A stretch of DNA of 64,000 nucleotides from Catonia carolina (Eukaryota; Arthropoda; Insecta; Hemiptera; Achilidae): NCBI GenBank assembly GCA_035578175.1, contig JAQMRL010000001.1:46771553-46835552 (forward strand), written 5' to 3'. Made by a program: the position numbers and the translations under genes. Below the pieces are notes generated by a model. It was not told where the DNA came from. It saw nothing but the letters and a program-made list of their open reading frames with translations, and made no database searches. Shown here piece by piece: positions 61,001 through 64,000 of the stretch (the stretch's first letter is position 1; every line of letters begins with the position of its first letter).

Positions 61001-64000
61001 AATCTAATTGTATTCGTTAGTAGTCTAAGTTCAATAATTAGATTGTAATTATTATTTTATTGGGTCAATAATAATTGTTATAAGTTTAAAGAAAATATGT
61101 TTGTTATTTGTTTTACCCAGATTCCATACAAACCCAGGCTTAGGTGTTACAATTTATGTACAGTCGTAAACAGAATTAAAGTTCTTGAAATATTTATCAT
61201 TAAATGAATTATGTGATAATGACAGAATAAGTAAATAAATGCCTAATTAATAAAAACGTTAAACGTACCCTTAACAATTCAAATTCATGCTGTTCCCGTA
61301 ATCTCCGAGCTTCTTTATCACGCTTCTCCATTTCTTTTGCCAACAATCGATCACAAGATATATCTGGTGTAATTGGAGACATGCCTTAACAACAGACAAT
61401 TGGAATATATAAGTTGATAAAAGTTTATACAATAAAAAGGTTACACAAGAGATCAAAATACTGTATATTGTTGAAAAAATATATGTGATAACTCACAATA
61501 GTAAAAAAACTGCATTGAAAGCTTTAAGAATTAAAAACTGCTAAAACAACAACTGATGAAAATTAGTTGAAAAAGAAAACATAAAATTATATTCCATAAC
61601 TCACCTTTCTGATTAAAATGATCCTCAATATGGACTGCAAGATCTTCAGTCGTTCTAAAGTTTGTCATACAACAAATTGGACAGCTTTCACTTGATTTCT
61701 CTACATGATTTGTAGTTTCTTGACAACCCTGGGAAACAAACATAAAATATTTAATGACTTTACTTTTAAAAAATTTAAATATTAAATCTAAACAAATAAC
61801 ATTAGGAAATAATATTTAAAGGGTCAATCATATTAAAAAGTTCAGAATAAAATAAATTAGTTGCTCCATTATTAAAAAATGTTTTTAATAAAATTATCAA
61901 CCCTAATGGCAAAAGAGTTCAAAACAATTACCACTTCTTTCTTTTCCATTAAAAAAATTACTACCATTCTTGTATCACAATCACAAACTTTTTAAAGTTT
62001 AAATGTGTTGTGTTAAAAGCAGAAACATTTCTCAGGTTTGTCGAGGAGACTTGAAATAAAACCACTTTACTCAACGCATTCTGGGCTGTATCATAGATGT
62101 GATTAAAATTTTATAAAATTTGTTATACACACTGTACATGTTATAACTCAGTTCTCCTTGTAACACACAATTTTTTGTTTTAATACAAAACTCGTAAAAA
62201 GAACTTTTGGTGATATGAGATATACGTTTAAGATTATCTATTACTTAATGAAAGATATTACGACTTAAAAATGCTTTCGGGGGCCATCTGTTTGTTGCCA
62301 TTATTTGGTACAGACATGCCCCTACCATACCAACTGTCTGGTTTCTAATCTGTCTACTATGGTAACTGGAGAACTGGTCCGTTGGCCTTGCGTCTTCATT
62401 TCTGACATGTTACACTCTGGAGACCATGCAGACCTTCGTAAACAGTCTGTCTCTAAGGCCTCCATCCTTTGTTTATTACTGAAGCCATTTTCCAATACCC
62501 AACGCCATAAGCAGTTATGGGCTCCAACATAAATGTAGCCGGTGACTTTTTAATTCTTATCTGGAATTTGTTAGGCCACAGCAGAGCAAATAGTCATTGA
62601 AGAGTAGCTCTACCATGATTCATGCAGTTCCTTATACCCCACTCACTAAATACCTCAGAAGAAAAGGTTTAACAGTTTCTTCTTATTTATTTATTCATAC
62701 TTACAACCTATATTATAACTTTTATAAACTATTTTTGAATAAAAGTTACTTAAGAAATTAAAGCTTCATTAAAACAATTAATAGTTAATTACCATTAGAA
62801 TAGTTTATATACTCTTATGATTACAATAAACCCACTAAAACATGTTAGCATAAATAAATAAGCAAATTAGAGCAGCATTCAAATTAATACAGATCAGTGA
62901 AAACTAAAACATTAAAATCTTGTTCATCTAAAACAAGTTTTGAAAAAAATATTTATTTGATTAAAAATTGTTCTGTAATGTACTTTAACCGGTCTTCAAA
63001 CTCCCCTCTACTTCTTTTATACATCCCCTGTATATCTTTTAGATAATATTATACCGACATCCTGTATATTCTACCCTGTACATCCTTTATACATCCCCTG
63101 TATATCCTTTAGGTAATATTATATTGACATCCTGTATATTCTACCCTGTACATCCTTTAAATAATATTATATTGACATACTGTATATTCTACCGTGTACA
63201 TCCTTTATACATCCCCTGTATATCCTTTAGATAATATTATATTGACATCCTGTATATTCTACCCTGTACATCCTTTAAATAATATTATATTGACATACTG
63301 TATATTCTACCGTGTACATCCTTTATACATCCCCTGTATATCCTTTAGGTAATATTATATTGACATCCTGTATATTCTACCCTGTACATCCTTTAAATAA
63401 TATTATATTGACATACTGTACATTCTACCGTGTACATCCTTTATACATCCCCTGTATATCCTTTAGATAATATTATATTGACATCCTGTATATATTCTAC
63501 TCTGTATAATATACTAATTATCAGTTTTGTAAATGTAGGAAGCAATAAACAATTTTATAAGTTTTTTTTGTGATTTCCAAGCAACAAATTATTTGTTTTC
63601 TATTAAAAACTCATGAATAATTTCTTACACCAACGCATTCCTTATCGTTTCTTATCTAAATGTATTAATCCATTATAAACAATCATAGTGAAAAACTAAA
63701 AATTCAGTTTCAATGTAAAGTGCTGTCATCTACGTTTCTTATAATGTATTTTAATAGAAATATGTAAATTACCTTTGCTGGACTAAGTATATCCTTATGC
63801 TCTATATTCACATGAAGTTCTAAATCTGGACTATTTTGGAATGTTTGAATACATAATGGGCAGCTATAAACAGATTCGTAGGTGCTTGAAGGAGAGTCAG
63901 ATGGAAATGATGGACTTGTTAGATCAAAATGTTGTCGATTAATGTGCTCTTCAAGTTGTCCAGCACTTTCATTCATGTATGAACACATAGGGCATTTTTG
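52060..64000 (-). CDS. ZUP1: ZUP1 (ZUFSP), zinc-finger K63-specific deubiquitinase (5' partial)
   Basis: Eight minus-strand exons join in frame: 64000-63773 (runs off the window), 61728-61605, 61384-61269, 60252-60084, 57718-57595, 56961-56683, 54414-54287 and 52292-52060. They give 466 codons plus TAG. Three C2H2 fingers come first (CPMC...H, CPLC...HVNIEH, CPICC...HIEDH), then a charged helix (MEKRDKEARRLREQHEFELL) in the position of the ubiquitin-binding MIU helix, then the C78-type cysteine peptidase. The catalytic triad is visible: Cys in DKGWGCGYR (57.6 kb exon), His in QGHSRTIIG (codon split over the last two exons) and Asp in LLVLDPS. His-Asp spacing matches human H491/D512. Family role: cleaves long K63-linked ubiquitin chains and supports genome stability. 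The reading ends EYQVL*, about 20 residues shorter than human; a further exon cannot be excluded because a GT follows EYQ, but the in-frame stop makes this the simpler model. Confidence 0.95.
53081..53837 (+). mobile_element. Uninterrupted Helitron-like element in a ZUP1 intron
   Basis: Begins TTTATACTAATATAATAAAG and ends CGGGGGTTGCTAG followed by T. It is collinear with the copy at 29385-33203 minus its insertion and shows the empty site (CTATCTTGCAACTTTAAGTA on +). Confidence 0.75.
54100..54255 (+). repeat. tRNA-headed SINE in a ZUP1 intron
   Basis: Box A-like TGGTGTAGTGGTCAATGTAA and box B-like CAGGTTTGATTACTGGCAGA, then a tail with CATATGCAAAATCCACAG. Confidence 0.65.
55366..56142 (+). 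mobile_element. Harbinger-like non-autonomous transposon with TAA duplication
   Basis: Ends GGTCGATTCACACA and TGTGTGAATCAAACC are inverted repeats flanked by TAA at 55363-55365 and 56143-56145. The interior reads MEFSMEDLAITAVTLDEEEE then, after stops, FRMTENCFNIMHSKLQIHLK, the N-terminal part of an ISL2EU/Harbinger-type transposase. It lies in the intron between the 56.7 and 54.3 kb exons of ZUP1. Confidence 0.85.
56225..56640 (-). mobile_element. LINE reverse-transcriptase fragment
   Basis: On -, CELITEDRFIEQVQNFNYLG, SWITADLEPTVAIRTFIAVA and SLPVKFSIVNINIYYSAIW match the thumb region of insect non-LTR retrotransposons. One short segment only, next to a ZUP1 exon. Confidence 0.7.
57719..58408. 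other. AT-rich ZUP1 intron sequence
   Basis: No gene recognised. In the neighbouring intron, CAGTGAAACCTTGGTATTCA at 56999 looks like a Tigger/pogo end. Confidence 0.3.
58409..59354 (-). pseudogene. Mariner with its 3' end duplicated in inverted orientation
   Basis: Outer ends CGAGGTGTGGCCTATTAAA and TTTAATAGCCACACCTCA are inverted repeats with TA on both sides. On -, 59090-58532 encodes the transposase core (GNSWKIITCDETWFFTYDP, KLWVLHQDNAPAHS, EHPPYSPDLAPCHFYLFP). From about 59093 the + strand encodes the C-terminus again (FESVEAVKEKAARVLKELTE, then DDFQHRFQQW). The N-terminal half is absent. The third catalytic Asp is His (PCH for PCD). It lies in a ZUP1 intron. Confidence 0.85.
59355..60083. 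other. ZUP1 intron sequence without recognised elements
   Basis: Includes short direct repeats of ATTATTTAATCT near 59440-59480. Confidence 0.3.
60253..61268. other. ZUP1 intron sequence without recognised elements
   Basis: AGTGTCAGC occurs three times between 60340 and 60400; otherwise AT-rich. Confidence 0.3.
61729..63000. other. ZUP1 intron sequence
   Basis: 62280-62540 is richer in G+C than its surroundings and may be a transposon fragment; no protein signature. Confidence 0.3.
63010..63515. repeat. 118-bp higher-order minisatellite in a ZUP1 intron
   Basis: Two related units alternate: a 70-bp form containing ACATCCCCTGTATATC and a 48-bp form lacking it. ACATCCCC starts at 63021, 63091, 63209, 63327 and 63445, so spacing is 70 once and then 118 three times. 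Consecutive units differ at only a few positions. Confidence 0.9.

Noticed and set aside
63010..63515. CRISPR-like regular repeats
   Set aside because: There are no unique spacers; both alternating units are themselves repeats, and the host is a eukaryote.

Overview
The window reads as AT-rich animal nuclear DNA, most likely from an insect. Genes are split by GT-AG introns, intergenic spaces are long, and transposons are very dense (mariner, Harbinger, Tigger/pogo, piggyBac-like, Helitron, LINE remnants, tRNA-headed SINEs). A hemipteroid is a guess. No bacterial, organellar or viral gene was recognised.

Three host genes are supported. (1) ALKBH8, the tRNA wobble-uridine hydroxylase/methyltransferase, lies on the + strand from 466 to 13613 in seven visible exons; its extreme 5' end is outside the window. 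(2) COX17, the mitochondrial copper chaperone, lies on the + strand at 22425-24173 in two exons and is complete. (3) ZUP1 (ZUFSP), a K63-selective deubiquitinase, lies on the - strand from 64000 down to 52060 in eight visible exons; its 5' end is outside the window. They have housekeeping roles in tRNA modification, respiratory-chain assembly and ubiquitin/genome maintenance, with no sign of functional linkage.

Layout. 1-13.6 kb: ALKBH8 with introns full of transposon debris. 13.6-22.4 kb: mariner remnant, a four-unit 525-bp tandem array that carries an inverted piece of that mariner, SINEs, and a large hairpin element split by a piggyBac-like insertion. 22.4-24.2 kb: COX17. 24.4-29 kb: second mariner remnant and two copies of an unnamed repeat. 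29.1-33.35 kb: a three-level nest, in which a hammerhead-bearing inverted repeat holds a Helitron, which holds an intact 627-aa-encoding transposon flanked by identical 281-bp copies of the Helitron. 33.4-52 kb: AT-rich intergenic DNA with several delimited DNA transposons and more hammerhead-bearing inverted repeats. 52-64 kb: ZUP1, with a Helitron, a Harbinger, an inverted mariner and a 118-bp higher-order minisatellite in its introns.

The two most interesting signals are the DUF7869-type transposon with its unusually long flanking duplication (29.8-33.1 kb) and a set of inverted repeats whose arms carry hammerhead-ribozyme cores like those of Penelope-like elements (best copy 41195-41743). 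All splice sites and element ends were read by eye; no alignment or folding program was run.
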